Assembly (NCBI GenBank): GCA_017643645.1
Contig: JAEPNB010000012.1
Location: forward strand, 1 to 64,000
DNA length: 64,000 bases
Reading direction: 5' to 3'
Source: Balneola sp.
Lineage (GTDB): Bacteria > Bacteroidota > Rhodothermia > Balneolales > Balneolaceae
The notes below the pieces were generated by a model. The model had not been told where the DNA came from. It saw only the letters and a list, made by a program, of their open reading frames with translations, and did not search any database. Position 1 is the first letter of the stretch, and every line of letters begins with the position of its first letter. Positions 1 to 8,657 of this stretch are shown in pieces. The position numbers were made by a program, and so were the translations under genes.

Positions 1-92
1 AATGATTACTCCTTCGGAGCCGTCGATTTCATTACGTTCTTGGCTCGCCAATAATTCTAAAGGTCGGTGTAGTTGGAGACTTTTTCTGAAAT
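1..92 (+). repeat. dispersed repeat, left-edge copy
   Basis: This stretch matches the reverse complement of 32235-32325 with only a handful of differences over about 90 bases. It can be read as a short ORF (2-196), but the other copy is broken differently and lies in gene-free DNA, so I treat both as a noncoding dispersed repeat. The window begins at or inside the element, so its left end cannot be seen. Confidence 0.7.
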
Positions 93-464
93 CGGAAGAA
101 TTAAAAACAGGACAATTTTTGTGGGTAGATTATCTAACATCAGAAACGCTGAGCGGTACAAATCATTTTCAACAATTATATAATTTGAGATTCTAAAAGA
201 AAACTCCAAAGCACAAAAGTATTAAACGAATAAGCTTATATAAAATCTCCCTTCGAAGGGAGATGATCATCCAAACAGTTACTTTGGATGATCCGAGGGA
301 TGCGTGAAGTTTGCGAACGGTTAAACTACACAGCATTCTGTTAGAACATCCCCGGGGATTACCTTAACAAGTTTGAAAGAGTTGCCAATAGTCAATGTTT
401 AGTGAATGAATGAAACAATAAAAAAAGCTCCGACGCAGAGCGTGCGGAGCAAGGTTCACTGGAT
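93..464. other. gene-free stretch with two adjacent perfect hairpins
   Basis: I see no convincing gene here. At 245-264 there is a perfect 20-base palindrome (ATCTCCC...GGGAGAT). It is followed directly at 265-293 by a hairpin with perfect 11-base arms (GATCATCCAAA / TTTGGATGATC) and a 7-base loop. The remainder up to the terminator at 427-450 shows nothing I recognise. Confidence 0.6.
421..450 (-). terminator. intrinsic terminator of the 465-1154 gene
   Basis: On the minus strand a stem GCTCCG...CGGAGC is followed by a run of T, 15 bases past the stop codon of the gene. The same hairpin sequence, almost base for base, terminates the neighbouring gene at 1174-1203. Confidence 0.75.
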
Positions 465-1154
465 TTAGTTATGAAACCATTTGAAATAATAATACAAGAA
501 ATAACTTAACCCAGAACCAAAATCATAATAATCTTCTACTCTTAGAAGATGACTATCAGTGAGTTGAATCGGATTCTTTTCAATTTCAGAAAGCTTGAAC
601 TTAACAGGCTTGTTTCTAAATTCAAATGTGATAATGTAATCATCACCATGACCTATATAGCTAAAATTTGGTAGATCTGATTTTAAAATTGCTTCTTTTT
701 TTTCAATATGAAAGGTTTCGATTTGTCTAAACTCATGATTTAATAATATGAGTGGTAATTCTAAATCCAGATCTTTGTCATAAAATTTACCTAATGCTGC
801 ACTTCTTCTTAACCGACTTTCATGATTTGAAGTTACATATTTATCAGAATGAGAAATCTCTTCTGGCGATGAAATTATTTTTGTAAAAGCTTCTATTTCT
901 TCGAATGGTTTACCATCTCCTCCCATTTGATAAAAATTTAATGTGCAAATTAGTCCAATAGTTATCGCTACAAAAAAGACTGCAGGTTCATTAAATGTAG
1001 TTTTAGCAAGAATAAATTCAGAAGAAAATTTTAATGCAAACCAAACGGGATAATGAAAAAGCAATGTTACGAAATATGCAGGACCTGGAGCTGAAAATAT
1101 GAAAAGCAGCATCCAGGGAGCACATATAAATAATATCCAAAAAGCTATTTTCAT
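465..1154 (-). CDS. hypothetical membrane-anchored protein, 229 aa
   Basis: I do not recognise this protein. Residues 1-75 are strongly hydrophobic and look like two or three membrane helices (an N-terminal segment rich in I, F, L and W, then one near residue 60-75). The rest, about 150 residues, is polar and mixed alpha/beta with several conserved-looking aromatic positions and a tyrosine-rich C-terminus. It starts with ATG and has its own terminator directly after the stop. It lies downstream of the 94-aa gene on the same strand but is separated from it by a terminator, so it is probably transcribed alone. Function unknown. Confidence 0.6.
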   Translation of the reverse strand: MKIAFWILFICAPWMLLFIFSAPGPAYFVTLLFHYPVWFALKFSSEFILAKTTFNEPAVFFVAITIGLICTLNFYQMGGDGKPFEEIEAFTKIISSPEEISHSDKYVTSNHESRLRRSAALGKFYDKDLDLELPLILLNHEFRQIETFHIEKKEAILKSDLPNFSYIGHGDDYIITFEFRNKPVKFKLSEIEKNPIQLTDSHLLRVEDYYDFGSGLSYFLYYYFKWFHN

Positions 1155-1173
1155 AAAGTAGAAGTTATATGGT

Positions 1174-1203
1174 AAAAAGCTCCGACGCAGAGCGCACGGA
1201 GCT
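1174..1203 (-). terminator. intrinsic terminator of the 1218-1502 gene
   Basis: Minus-strand hairpin AGCTCCG...CGGAGCT followed by TTTTT, 14 bases after the stop codon. It is nearly identical to the hairpin at 427-450, so the 229-aa gene sits between two copies of one terminator sequence. Confidence 0.7.
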
Positions 1204-1217
1204 AGTTAGATTGGTGG

Positions 1218-1502
1218 CTAGTCCTGTAAGTCTATTTTAGAAGGATAATATTTCTTTTTAGACAAAAGCTGATAGAAAAGTGTGCCGTGTATACCGTTTA
1301 CATCTTCTTTAAGAATTCGGTTGTTCCAAAGACGTGAATTTAAGTCTCTGATTTTTTGCTCTCCGATTCTGTCAACAACATCCTCGATAAACTCGATATT
1401 TTGGTTTGGTTTTGGAAAGAGTGTATCAAAATCTTCTTCTGAAACGGCAAATATATCATAAGTGCAATTATCAGCTCCGTCAATAACCTGTATATTTTTC
1501 AT
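1218..1502 (-). CDS. hypothetical small acidic protein, 94 aa
   Basis: This is a short soluble acidic protein with no signal peptide or membrane segment and no motif I can name. The N-terminal half is acidic (EEDFDTLFP, EFIEDVVDRIG); the C-terminal end is lysine-rich (LLSKKKYYPSK). It begins with ATG 30 bases after the stop of the MoxR ATPase gene on the same strand, so it may be cotranscribed with that gene. Function unknown. Confidence 0.55.
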   Translation of the reverse strand: MKNIQVIDGADNCTYDIFAVSEEDFDTLFPKPNQNIEFIEDVVDRIGEQKIRDLNSRLWNNRILKEDVNGIHGTLFYQLLSKKKYYPSKIDLQD

Positions 1503-1532
1503 ATAAGCTCACTCATCACTCATCACTAAACC

Positions 1533-2534
1533 CTAAGGAACCTGCACACTACCCATGATCTTCTCTACGATATCTTCCGGGCTGATGTCTTCAGCTTCCG
1601 CTTCAAAGGTTGGGATGATCCTGTGACGAAGCACATCCATCGCTATGGTGCGAACATCTTCAGGAGTGACATACGCTCTGTGCTCCATAAATGCCTGCGC
1701 TCTGGACGCTAAATTCAGATTAATGGTAGCACGTGGCGATCCACCAAAGCTGATCAGATCTTCAAGTTCTTTAAGTCCGTAGTTAGCCGGCTTTCTTGTG
1801 GCAAAAACCAGATCCACAATATACTTCTCAACTTTTTCATCCATATAGATGTCGTTGATCACTGCTCTGGCATCCATGATCTTTTCAGTAGAAACTACCG
1901 TATCAAGTGTTGGCTTTGGACCTGTACGAGCCATACGACGCATGATCTCCATTTCTTCTACTTCAGTCGGGTATCCGATCTTCAGTTTCAGCATAAAACG
2001 ATCCACCTGAGCTTCCGGTAACGGATACGTTCCTTCCTGCTCAACCGGGTTTTGAGTGGCGAGTACAAGGAATGGCTCTTCCAATTTAAAAGTACTTTCG
2101 CCAATGGTCACTTGTTTTTCCTGCATTGCTTCCAAAAGTGCACTCTGAACTTTTGCCGGAGAACGGTTGATCTCATCAGCTAGAATTATATTCGCGAAAA
2201 TGGGTCCTTTTTTAACCAGAAATTCAGCTTCTTTCTGATTGTAGATCAAGGTACCGATCAAATCAGCAGGTAAAAGATCAGGTGTAAACTGAATTCTTTG
2301 GAAATCTGTATTCAACACCGTTGCAAGAGAAGAGACGGTTAAAGTCTTTGCCAAACCGGGAACACCTTCCAGTAAAACGTGTCCATTGGTGAGCAAACCA
2401 ACCAGTAAACGGTCGATCATATAATTCTGACCAATGATTACTTTGTCTAATTCTTTGCGTATATCTTCGATAAAAGCACTGCTCTTTTCAATTTTTTCAC
2501 CGAGTGCTTTCATGTCTACAGCCATTTCGCTCAT
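1533..2534 (-). CDS. MoxR-family AAA+ ATPase, 333 aa
   Basis: This is a MoxR-type AAA+ ATPase (AAA_3 plus lid domain), a family that acts as a chaperone in assembling or activating cofactor-dependent or von Willebrand-domain proteins. The Walker A motif GVPGLAKT is at residues 57-64 and the Walker B motif IILADE ends at 120-121. A sensor-type ATQNP segment and the typical C-terminal PRATINLNLASRAQA lid follow. Length and domain content are normal for the family. MoxR genes usually precede a DUF58 protein and VWA/TPR proteins; none is present, and the next genes downstream are two unknown proteins. Substrate unknown. Confidence 0.93.
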   Translation of the reverse strand: MSEMAVDMKALGEKIEKSSAFIEDIRKELDKVIIGQNYMIDRLLVGLLTNGHVLLEGVPGLAKTLTVSSLATVLNTDFQRIQFTPDLLPADLIGTLIYNQKEAEFLVKKGPIFANIILADEINRSPAKVQSALLEAMQEKQVTIGESTFKLEEPFLVLATQNPVEQEGTYPLPEAQVDRFMLKLKIGYPTEVEEMEIMRRMARTGPKPTLDTVVSTEKIMDARAVINDIYMDEKVEKYIVDLVFATRKPANYGLKELEDLISFGGSPRATINLNLASRAQAFMEHRAYVTPEDVRTIAMDVLRHRIIPTFEAEAEDISPEDIVEKIMGSVQVP

Positions 2535-2612
2535 ATTTCTTAATATTCCGTTATAATTTTCCTGATGATATGGTTAATTTCTCGCCTTCCAAAAAGCCAT
2601 TAAATATAATAC

Positions 2613-3419
2613 ATGGACATTTTACAATCTTTTTTATTAGGACTTCTTCAAGGACTCACTGAATTCCTGCCAATTAGTAGCTCAGGTCACCTTGCTTTGG
2701 GTAAATATTTCCTCGGGGAAAATAACGAAGCTGGACTAACTTTTGAAATAGTAGTTCACTTTGGAACACTTTGCAGCATTTTAATTTACTATCGTGCACT
2801 TATCGGGGATATTTTGAAATCAGGCGTAAGCTTTTTGGCCGCGCCTAAAGAGAAGAAAAACGACCCGAATGTAAAAATGATCTTGTTTGTGTTGATCAGC
2901 ATGATTCCTGCATTCATTGTCGGCTTCACACTCAAAGACAGTGTGGAATCTATTTTTGACAGTCCATTTTTAGTTTCCATCATGCTGGTTGTAACAGGAT
3001 TTATTCTATTTCTAACCAAATTCGCTAAAGAAAAAGATGGAGAAGTTACGCTTGGCAGAAGTTTTATCATTGGTCTTGCGCAGGCATTTGCGATGATTCC
3101 GGGCATCAGTCGTTCAGGCTCTACAATTTCAGCGGCGCTGTATTTTGGAGTAAAAAGAGAAGACGCTGCTAATTTTTCTTTTCTGATGGTGATTCCCGTG
3201 ATAGGTGGAGCAATGCTTCTTCAGATTTTGGATTTGATCGAGATTGGAATTGATGCAGTTCAGGTTACAAGCTTGTTGGTAGGATTTTTTACAGCGTTTA
3301 TCTCAGGATATTACGCTTTGAAGTATCTGATAGTGATCCTGAAGAAGAAAGGTTTTCACTATTTTGCCTATTACTGCTGGTTAGTTGGTGGAGCCGGACT
3401 AATTTATTTCTGGATTTAA
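2613..3419 (+). CDS. uppP: undecaprenyl-diphosphatase UppP (BacA family)
   Basis: This integral membrane enzyme dephosphorylates undecaprenyl diphosphate, regenerating the lipid carrier for peptidoglycan and surface polysaccharide synthesis; the family can confer bacitracin resistance. Both family signatures are visible: LQGLTEFLPISSSGHL near residue 13 and PGISRSGST near residue 163. There are about eight hydrophobic helices, and 268 aa is the usual length. It is divergent from the MoxR gene, with the 78 bases between serving as both upstream regions. The nuoJ promoter follows 20 bases or so after its stop. Confidence 0.96.
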   Translation: MDILQSFLLGLLQGLTEFLPISSSGHLALGKYFLGENNEAGLTFEIVVHFGTLCSILIYYRALIGDILKSGVSFLAAPKEKKNDPNVKMILFVLISMIPAFIVGFTLKDSVESIFDSPFLVSIMLVVTGFILFLTKFAKEKDGEVTLGRSFIIGLAQAFAMIPGISRSGSTISAALYFGVKREDAANFSFLMVIPVIGGAMLLQILDLIEIGIDAVQVTSLLVGFFTAFISGYYALKYLIVILKKKGFHYFAYYCWLVGGAGLIYFWI

Positions 3420-3440
3420 TGAATAATCACTGTTTTAGTC

Positions 3441-3471
3441 TTGAAGACGGAAGCAAATAGTGCTACATTTG
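3441..3471 (+). promoter_or_regulatory. predicted promoter for nuoJK
   Basis: TTG at 3441-3443 and TACATTTG at 3464-3471, separated by 20 bases, fit the Bacteroidota TTG / TAnnTTTG consensus. The -7 element ends 22 bases before the nuoJ start. An AGGA lies just before the ATG. Confidence 0.45.
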
Positions 3472-3493
3472 CACTCCAATTTTATAGGATATT

Positions 3494-4003
3494 ATGATCG
3501 TTTATCTATTTATACTATTAGCTGTTTTAGCCATCGGATCGGCACTTGCCATGGTGATCAACAAGAACGTGGTTAACAGCGCGCTTTTCCTTGTTATCAA
3601 TATGGTTTCTCTGGCGGGAATTTATCTGCTCTTGAACGCACAATTTTTGGCAGTGATCCAGATTCTGGTTTATGCGGGTGCTATTATGGTACTTTTTCTC
3701 TTTGTGATCATGTTGTTGAATGTAGAAGATGAAGAGAAGCTTTTCGATAAATTCAGAGTAAAGTACTTCTTAGCATTTATTCTGGGAGCAGCTGTTGTAG
3801 GACAGATCTTTTACAGTATTGCAGGAGTTACTGATATGCTTCCTGAGATCTCTTCCAACATGGCTGAGATCGGAACGATTGAAGCCGCAGGTGACGTGCT
3901 TTACACAAAATATTTACTTCCATTTGAAATGACTGCGATCTTATTAACAGCAGCTGTTGTTGGTGCGTTGATGATTGCTCAATACAAAATTAAGAAAGGA
4001 TAG
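3494..4003 (+). CDS. nuoJ: NADH-quinone oxidoreductase subunit J
   Basis: This is a membrane-arm subunit of respiratory complex I that contributes to proton-transfer coupling. It shows five hydrophobic helices and the conserved third-helix region ([20 protein letters not shown], residues about 50-69). At 169 aa it is in the normal range. nuoK follows after 5 bases. The peripheral-arm genes and nuoH are not in this window, so complex I is encoded in at least two places, with nuoLMN 4.3 kb further on. Confidence 0.96.
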   Translation: MIVYLFILLAVLAIGSALAMVINKNVVNSALFLVINMVSLAGIYLLLNAQFLAVIQILVYAGAIMVLFLFVIMLLNVEDEEKLFDKFRVKYFLAFILGAAVVGQIFYSIAGVTDMLPEISSNMAEIGTIEAAGDVLYTKYLLPFEMTAILLTAAVVGALMIAQYKIKKG

Positions 4004-4008
4004 AACAG

Positions 4009-4311
4009 ATGTTAGAGATCGATTGGTTTTTAGGACTTAGTGCTATCATGTTTTCGATTGGTATTATCGGTGTATTGATTCGCCGTAATGCTGTTGTGAT
4101 CTTTATGTGTGTGGAATTAATGTTGAATGCTGTAAACCTGACGTTGGTTTCATTCAGTAGTTTCCATGGAAACATCGACGGACAGATATTTGTATTCTTC
4201 GCATTAGCCGTTGCTGCTGCAGAAGCTGTGGTTGGGTTGGCTATTATCATTGCCATATTCAGGAATAACCTTACTGTTGATGTGACGGAGATCAATTTAC
4301 TCCGCTGGTAA
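4009..4311 (+). CDS. nuoK: NADH-quinone oxidoreductase subunit K
   Basis: This is a small complex I membrane subunit related to MrpC, with three helices. The conserved glutamates of helices 2 and 3 are visible in the segments [17 protein letters not shown] and [13 protein letters not shown]. At 100 aa it is exactly the usual size. It lies 5 bases after nuoJ and is cotranscribed with it. A long inverted repeat and then an intrinsic terminator follow. Confidence 0.97.
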   Translation: MLEIDWFLGLSAIMFSIGIIGVLIRRNAVVIFMCVELMLNAVNLTLVSFSSFHGNIDGQIFVFFALAVAAAEAVVGLAIIIAIFRNNLTVDVTEINLLRW

Positions 4312-4314
4312 GAG

Positions 4315-4372
4315 TTAACCACAAAGAACACAGAGAAAATATTTAGAATAAACTCTGTGCCCTCTGTGGTTA
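4315..4372. repeat. imperfect inverted repeat (ACCACAGAG type)
   Basis: Left arm 4315-4335 (TTAACCACAAAGAACACAGAG) and right arm 4353-4372 (CTCTGTGCCCTCTGTGGTTA) are imperfect inverted copies. This kind of sequence occurs between genes in many unrelated bacteria. Confidence 0.6.
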
Positions 4373-4382
4373 TTAGTTTTTA

Positions 4383-4419
4383 AAAGCTTTCATTTCGAAA
4401 AGAGATGAAAGCTTTTTTT
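4383..4419 (+). terminator. intrinsic terminator of nuoJK
   Basis: A stem AAAGCTTTCAT / ATGAAAGCTTT is followed by a run of seven T. Confidence 0.8.
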
Positions 4420-4468
4420 GTAAATGTGAGATTGATTACATTAGCGGAAATCAAAAAAACTAACTGCT

Positions 4469-5638
4469 ATGATTAAGAGATCTATCCTGTTTCTGTTTTC
4501 AATTGTACTGTTGATGGCTTGTGCGTCCTCTGAAAAGTACTTGCAAAAGGGACAATATGATAAAGCCATTGACAAATCTGTAAAAAAGCTCCGTAAAGAT
4601 CCCGGAAATGATAAAGAGTTGTATGTGTTGAAAGAGGCTTACGGCAAAGCTCAGGACTTCGATAAGGATCGTATCGACTTTCTGGAAAAGGAGGGAAGAG
4701 AGGAGAATTATGTTGAGATCTATGATTTGTATGTTCGGTTAGATCGGAGACAGGATAAGATCAAAACATTGCCATCATCGGTATTGAGAGAGTTTACAAT
4801 TGTGAATTATGATGACCGATTGATTGCCTCCAAAGAACAAGCTGCTGAAACCTCATACGCTTTGGGGATGGATTATCTGGAACGAGGAGGCAGGGAAAAC
4901 GCGAGAAGAGCGTACAGAGAATTTGAGACGGTGAAATCTATTTACTCCAACTACAAAGATGTGGATGCGAAACTCAGTCAGGCACGATATGAGGGAACTA
5001 ATCAGGTTTTATTTGTGATCGAGAATAATTCCGAGTCTGTACTCCCTGTTCGTTTTGATCAGGAACTGAGGAAGATTGGTTTGGGCGACCTGAATGGAAC
5101 ATGGATCCAATACAGTGTGTACGAAGACGAAGAAGTGGATTACGATTATTTCGTTGTGTTGAATATCAAAGATATAATGGTGTCACCGGAGCAGATCACC
5201 AAAGAAAAATATACAGACACCAAAGAGATTCAGGACGGCACCAAATACGTACTCGACGAAAACGGCAACGTGAAGAAAGATTCACTTGGGAATGACATTC
5301 GCGAACCCAACTTCATCACCGTTGAGGCTGAAGTAACGGAAACCCGTCAGTATAAAGAAGGAATTGTTGGCGGAACGATCGAATACATAAATATAAAAAC
5401 CGATCAACTTGAAAAGAGAGAAGATATTTCGGTAACGGCTTTCTTTGAGCATTTTTCAGCTAACTACAATGGAGATGAAAGGGCGCTCAGTAAAGAGTCT
5501 AAAGAACGAGTGGAGGTTAATCAGTTGGCTTTTCCAAGTAACGAATCGCTGTTGATGGACGCCGCTGAATTACTGAAAGAGAGAACCAAAGATGTGATGT
5601 ATAGGAATAGAGGGTTGCTCAGCAGGGCTGAGAATTAA
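4469..5638 (+). CDS. lipoprotein with helical repeat-like N-terminal half, 389 aa
   Basis: The N-terminus is a lipoprotein signal peptide with lipobox LLMAC, lipidated Cys at residue 18. The next 160 residues contain short helical repeats of tetratricopeptide-like character (YLQKGQYDKAIDKSVKKL, YALGMDYLERGGRENARRAY). The C-terminal 200 residues are beta-rich and acidic, with no motif I recognise. Similar unassigned lipoproteins are common in Bacteroidota and are probably periplasm-facing. It sits alone after the nuoJK terminator and faces the Omp85-like gene. The TPR assignment is inferred from pattern only; function unknown. Confidence 0.65.
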   Translation: MIKRSILFLFSIVLLMACASSEKYLQKGQYDKAIDKSVKKLRKDPGNDKELYVLKEAYGKAQDFDKDRIDFLEKEGREENYVEIYDLYVRLDRRQDKIKTLPSSVLREFTIVNYDDRLIASKEQAAETSYALGMDYLERGGRENARRAYREFETVKSIYSNYKDVDAKLSQARYEGTNQVLFVIENNSESVLPVRFDQELRKIGLGDLNGTWIQYSVYEDEEVDYDYFVVLNIKDIMVSPEQITKEKYTDTKEIQDGTKYVLDENGNVKKDSLGNDIREPNFITVEAEVTETRQYKEGIVGGTIEYINIKTDQLEKREDISVTAFFEHFSANYNGDERALSKESKERVEVNQLAFPSNESLLMDAAELLKERTKDVMYRNRGLLSRAEN

Positions 5639-5639
5639 A

Positions 5640-5815
5640 AATTAAAGATGTAAGATTAAAAATTTCTGTTTTGTCATTTCGAAGGAACTTTTCGACTGAG
5701 AAATCAAATGTATTTTTTAAAAGCAATCTTTAGATATCTCGCTTTGCACGATATGACAAATTCGATAATTCTTAATTTTTAATCATACATCTTTAATTCC
5801 GAATCTTCGATTCGG
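5640..5815. repeat. nested inverted repeats between convergent genes
   Basis: The outer arms 5640-5664 and 5774-5798 are 25-base inverted copies with one mismatch. Inside them, 5672-5681 (TGTCATTTCG) and 5749-5758 (CGATATGACA) form a second inverted pair. A perfect 7-base hairpin (CCGAATC-ttc-GATTCGG) at 5799-5815 abuts the stop of the minus-strand gene and may act in termination. Confidence 0.65.
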
Positions 5816-5817
5816 TG

Positions 5818-6981
5818 CTAAAACATATATCCCGCAGTAAAGTACACTCCAACTCCTTCTTCGGAAAAGCCCACATCACAACGAAGTACAAAATCAGGAG
5901 TGAAAAATGAGCTTGTTCCTCCAAGTCCGTATGAATATTTCAGATCGTTAAAGATATTATCAAGAGATTCACCATTCGGATAGGTTCTCCCTACATCGAA
6001 AAACAATGTTCCGCCAAATTCTCCCCCTACAGCATCGATATTGAAAAGCCAGGTTCTTAGTTCTGTATTGAACAAGACTACGTTATCGTCTAAAAATCGA
6101 GTTGAGGGGTAACCTCTGAGAGATTCTTCATCTCCCGCATAAGCCATTTTCCAGTAAGGAACGTCACCTGAAGTGTTTTTGGTGAAAAACCGATTTGCCC
6201 AGGTTATTTCTTTTAGTAAGAAGAAAGAAGAGTATTTTCTGATATCGGCCTGAAAAACAAATGTATTGTACGAACTTCCGAACCAGGTTTGGCCAAGTTC
6301 TGCCGTGGTTTCGATATAGCTTCCTCTAGTAGGTCTGAATTCGCTGTTTCGACTTTCCAATATAAAACCGGTTCCCAAGTGAAGTGTTTGCCCTCCGTCA
6401 ACTCCCGGAGGTTGCTCTTGTGTTATTAGTCGATCGGGACCATTGTCAACCGGGGTTGTGTAATCAAAATTCAGAATAGCCAATACATTCAATGAAGATT
6501 TTTTCTTGATCCTGAGAGGAATTCTGAGTCTTGCATCAACGCCAAAGCCAAAAGACTGAAAGGAGTACAACTCGTTGTTAGAATTAAAGGAGTCTTCGAT
6601 CTTTTGATAAGAGCCGATTCCGTAATAAGTATCCTGTAGAAACCGGGACGCATAAACCTGACTTATGAATCTGTTATTTGAATTAAAAGCATAAGGTTTG
6701 TCATACTCAAACATTCCGGAAAGCAGTCCTTTGGTAGAGACAATAGCTGCAACCTGAGTAAAAGAGTGAAAAGGTTCTAGATCTTTTTTGTAATGAAATC
6801 GGTGAACCAAGCCCCCGAACAAAAATCCGAAATCACTGTTGAAGGATAAAGCAGGAAGAAATGCGGTTTCAATAGAATCTGTTACAACTACATTCGGCGA
6901 ATTCTGAGCAGAAAGTTCTGCAGAACAAAAAAGGAGCAGTAAAACTGCTCCTTTAAATAAATAATTAAGCTGTTTGCTCAC
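5818..6981 (-). CDS. Omp85-family outer-membrane beta-barrel (surface antigen D15-like)
   Basis: The protein has a signal peptide ending at AELSAQ and then about 360 residues of alternating, aromatic-bounded beta strands ending in a C-terminal phenylalanine, as in outer-membrane barrels. The segment GDEESLRGYPSTRF carries the (V/R)RG(F/Y) motif of the Omp85 barrel lid loop. At 387 aa there is no room for POTRA domains, so it is a barrel-only relative of BamA/TamA rather than BamA itself. The start is a GTG placed directly after the stop of the antiporter gene with no spacer, so the two are probably translationally coupled. Confidence 0.75.
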   Translation of the reverse strand: MSKQLNYLFKGAVLLLLFCSAELSAQNSPNVVVTDSIETAFLPALSFNSDFGFLFGGLVHRFHYKKDLEPFHSFTQVAAIVSTKGLLSGMFEYDKPYAFNSNNRFISQVYASRFLQDTYYGIGSYQKIEDSFNSNNELYSFQSFGFGVDARLRIPLRIKKKSSLNVLAILNFDYTTPVDNGPDRLITQEQPPGVDGGQTLHLGTGFILESRNSEFRPTRGSYIETTAELGQTWFGSSYNTFVFQADIRKYSSFFLLKEITWANRFFTKNTSGDVPYWKMAYAGDEESLRGYPSTRFLDDNVVLFNTELRTWLFNIDAVGGEFGGTLFFDVGRTYPNGESLDNIFNDLKYSYGLGGTSSFFTPDFVLRCDVGFSEEGVGVYFTAGYMF

Positions 6982-8421
6982 TTAAATGAATAAAAAGGTG
7001 ACGAGTAAATAGATCGGAACTAATATACCAAACGACCACAGCATATATGCTCCGAACGTCGGCATTTTTACGCCACTTTGTTCGGCAATAGATTTTACCA
7101 TAAAGTTAGGTGCATTACCAATATATGTAAGCGCTCCAAAGAATACGGCACCTGCCGAAATTGCTACAAGCGTTTGAGTCATTTGATTCATAAGTACATC
7201 GGCACTTCCACCGGCAGCGTTAAAGAAAACCAAATAAGTTGGTGCATTATCCAGGAATGCAGACAGTAAACCCGTTATCCAGAAGAACATTTCGTTGACC
7301 GGATCGCCATTTTCAGCAAATACAGCATCGTTTACGAACTGAAGAGCGCCTTGGCCATTGTTCGCTGCTTTCAGCATAGCAATCGGGGCGATAATGGTAA
7401 TGAAAATACCTGCGAATAATTTTCCAACTTCCTGAATCGGGAACCAGTTAAAGCCATTGGCAGCACGGCTTTCTTTAGAGGTAAAGTGCCAGCTTGCCCA
7501 TGCTAGAAGAAGAAGCGCCAGATCACGGATCAGGTTTTCATAAGTTACATGAACATGGTAGACTTCAAATTCTCCTAAATGAACCAATCCTGAGAACAGA
7601 ACGGCCACAACAACACCTAAAAGCAGTAATAAATTAAATCCACCTTCTATGCCAATTGGTTGATCGCCGGGATCTTGAGGTTGCGTATTGGTTTCTTTTT
7701 TGTAGAGAGCTTTATCCCAGAAATAATAAAGAACAAGTAGTATTGCAGCTACAAAAGCCATTTCCCAGAATAGATTGGTAGTAGTCCAAAAGAAATCTAC
7801 TCCTTGTAAGAAACCTAAGAAGAGAGGAGGATCACCTAATGGAGTTAATGAACCACCTACGTTCGCTACTAAAAAGATAAAGAATACTACCATATGCACT
7901 TTCTTCTCTCTCCAGGCATTTGCGCGCAGCATAGGACGGATAAGTAACATGGCAGCCCCTGTGGTTCCCATCCAACTGGCTAAAATAGTTCCTAAAAGTA
8001 ATAATCCGGTGTTTACTTCCGGCGTTCCCTGCAGATATCCTTTAATTCTAACCCCGCCTGACACGGTAAAAAGAGCGAGCAATAAAATAATGAAAGGGAA
8101 GTATTCCAGTAAATAAGCATGGAGTACTTCATATAATGCAGCATTAAAACCGAAAGTAATTACCATTGGTATCAACAAAGAAAAAGCCCATACCGCAGAT
8201 ATTTTTCCAAAATGATGATGCCAGAAGTCTTCAGCGAAGAGCGGAAAGAGTGCAATTGAGAGCAGAATTCCAGCAAAAGGAATTACCCAATAGAGGCTTA
8301 AATTACTTCCGTCAATACCGTGACCGGAGGTTTCAGCTGCAAAAGAAAAGGTAGAAAGTAGCAATACAAGGACAGGAGCAGCAATATACCGGACCCCATT
8401 AGTTAGCTTTTTTAAATTCAC
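6982..8421 (-). CDS. nhaD: NhaD-type sodium/proton antiporter
   Basis: This is an ion-transporter-superfamily membrane protein of 479 aa with a signal-like first helix and about 12 membrane segments. The conserved regions LTPLGDPPLFLGF (residues about 195-207) and LSAFLDNAPTYLVFF (about 388-402) match NhaD/UIT3-type Na+(Li+)/H+ antiporters, which expel sodium using the proton gradient, as expected in a marine bacterium. The only usable start is GTG. It lies between the two complex I gene blocks, divergent from nuoL, and its stop abuts the GTG of the Omp85-like gene. Confidence 0.85.
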   Translation of the reverse strand: MNLKKLTNGVRYIAAPVLVLLLSTFSFAAETSGHGIDGSNLSLYWVIPFAGILLSIALFPLFAEDFWHHHFGKISAVWAFSLLIPMVITFGFNAALYEVLHAYLLEYFPFIILLLALFTVSGGVRIKGYLQGTPEVNTGLLLLGTILASWMGTTGAAMLLIRPMLRANAWREKKVHMVVFFIFLVANVGGSLTPLGDPPLFLGFLQGVDFFWTTTNLFWEMAFVAAILLVLYYFWDKALYKKETNTQPQDPGDQPIGIEGGFNLLLLLGVVVAVLFSGLVHLGEFEVYHVHVTYENLIRDLALLLLAWASWHFTSKESRAANGFNWFPIQEVGKLFAGIFITIIAPIAMLKAANNGQGALQFVNDAVFAENGDPVNEMFFWITGLLSAFLDNAPTYLVFFNAAGGSADVLMNQMTQTLVAISAGAVFFGALTYIGNAPNFMVKSIAEQSGVKMPTFGAYMLWSFGILVPIYLLVTFLFI

Positions 8422-8565
8422 GTATGGATATTTTTTTTAAAAATTTCTTTGTGTCAAAATAATAGATGAATAAACACTTCAAAAGTATAACCATTCCATT
8501 ATTTAAAAATTCCTGTAAAAAAATTGTAAAGCCCGGAATTACTTACTCAATATTTTACCCGAAAA

Positions 8566-8600
8566 TTGTCTTTACCTTCCTGTACTTTTTTGTATCTTTG
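8566..8600 (+). promoter_or_regulatory. predicted promoter for nuoLM-phhB-nuoN
   Basis: A perfect -7 element TATCTTTG is at 8593-8600, with a TTG at 8566-8568. The 24-base spacer is longer than typical, so the -33 assignment is weak. The transcript would have a leader of about 50 bases. Confidence 0.45.
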
Positions 8601-8657
8601 CCAACCAATTTAAGCCGTCAGGTTTAGGTTTTTGGGTTTAATTCTAAAACAAGTTAA

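Noticed and set aside
2-196. Open frame of 64 codons at the left edge
   Set aside because: It lies in a dispersed repeat whose second copy (32235-32325) does not preserve the frame and sits in gene-free DNA.
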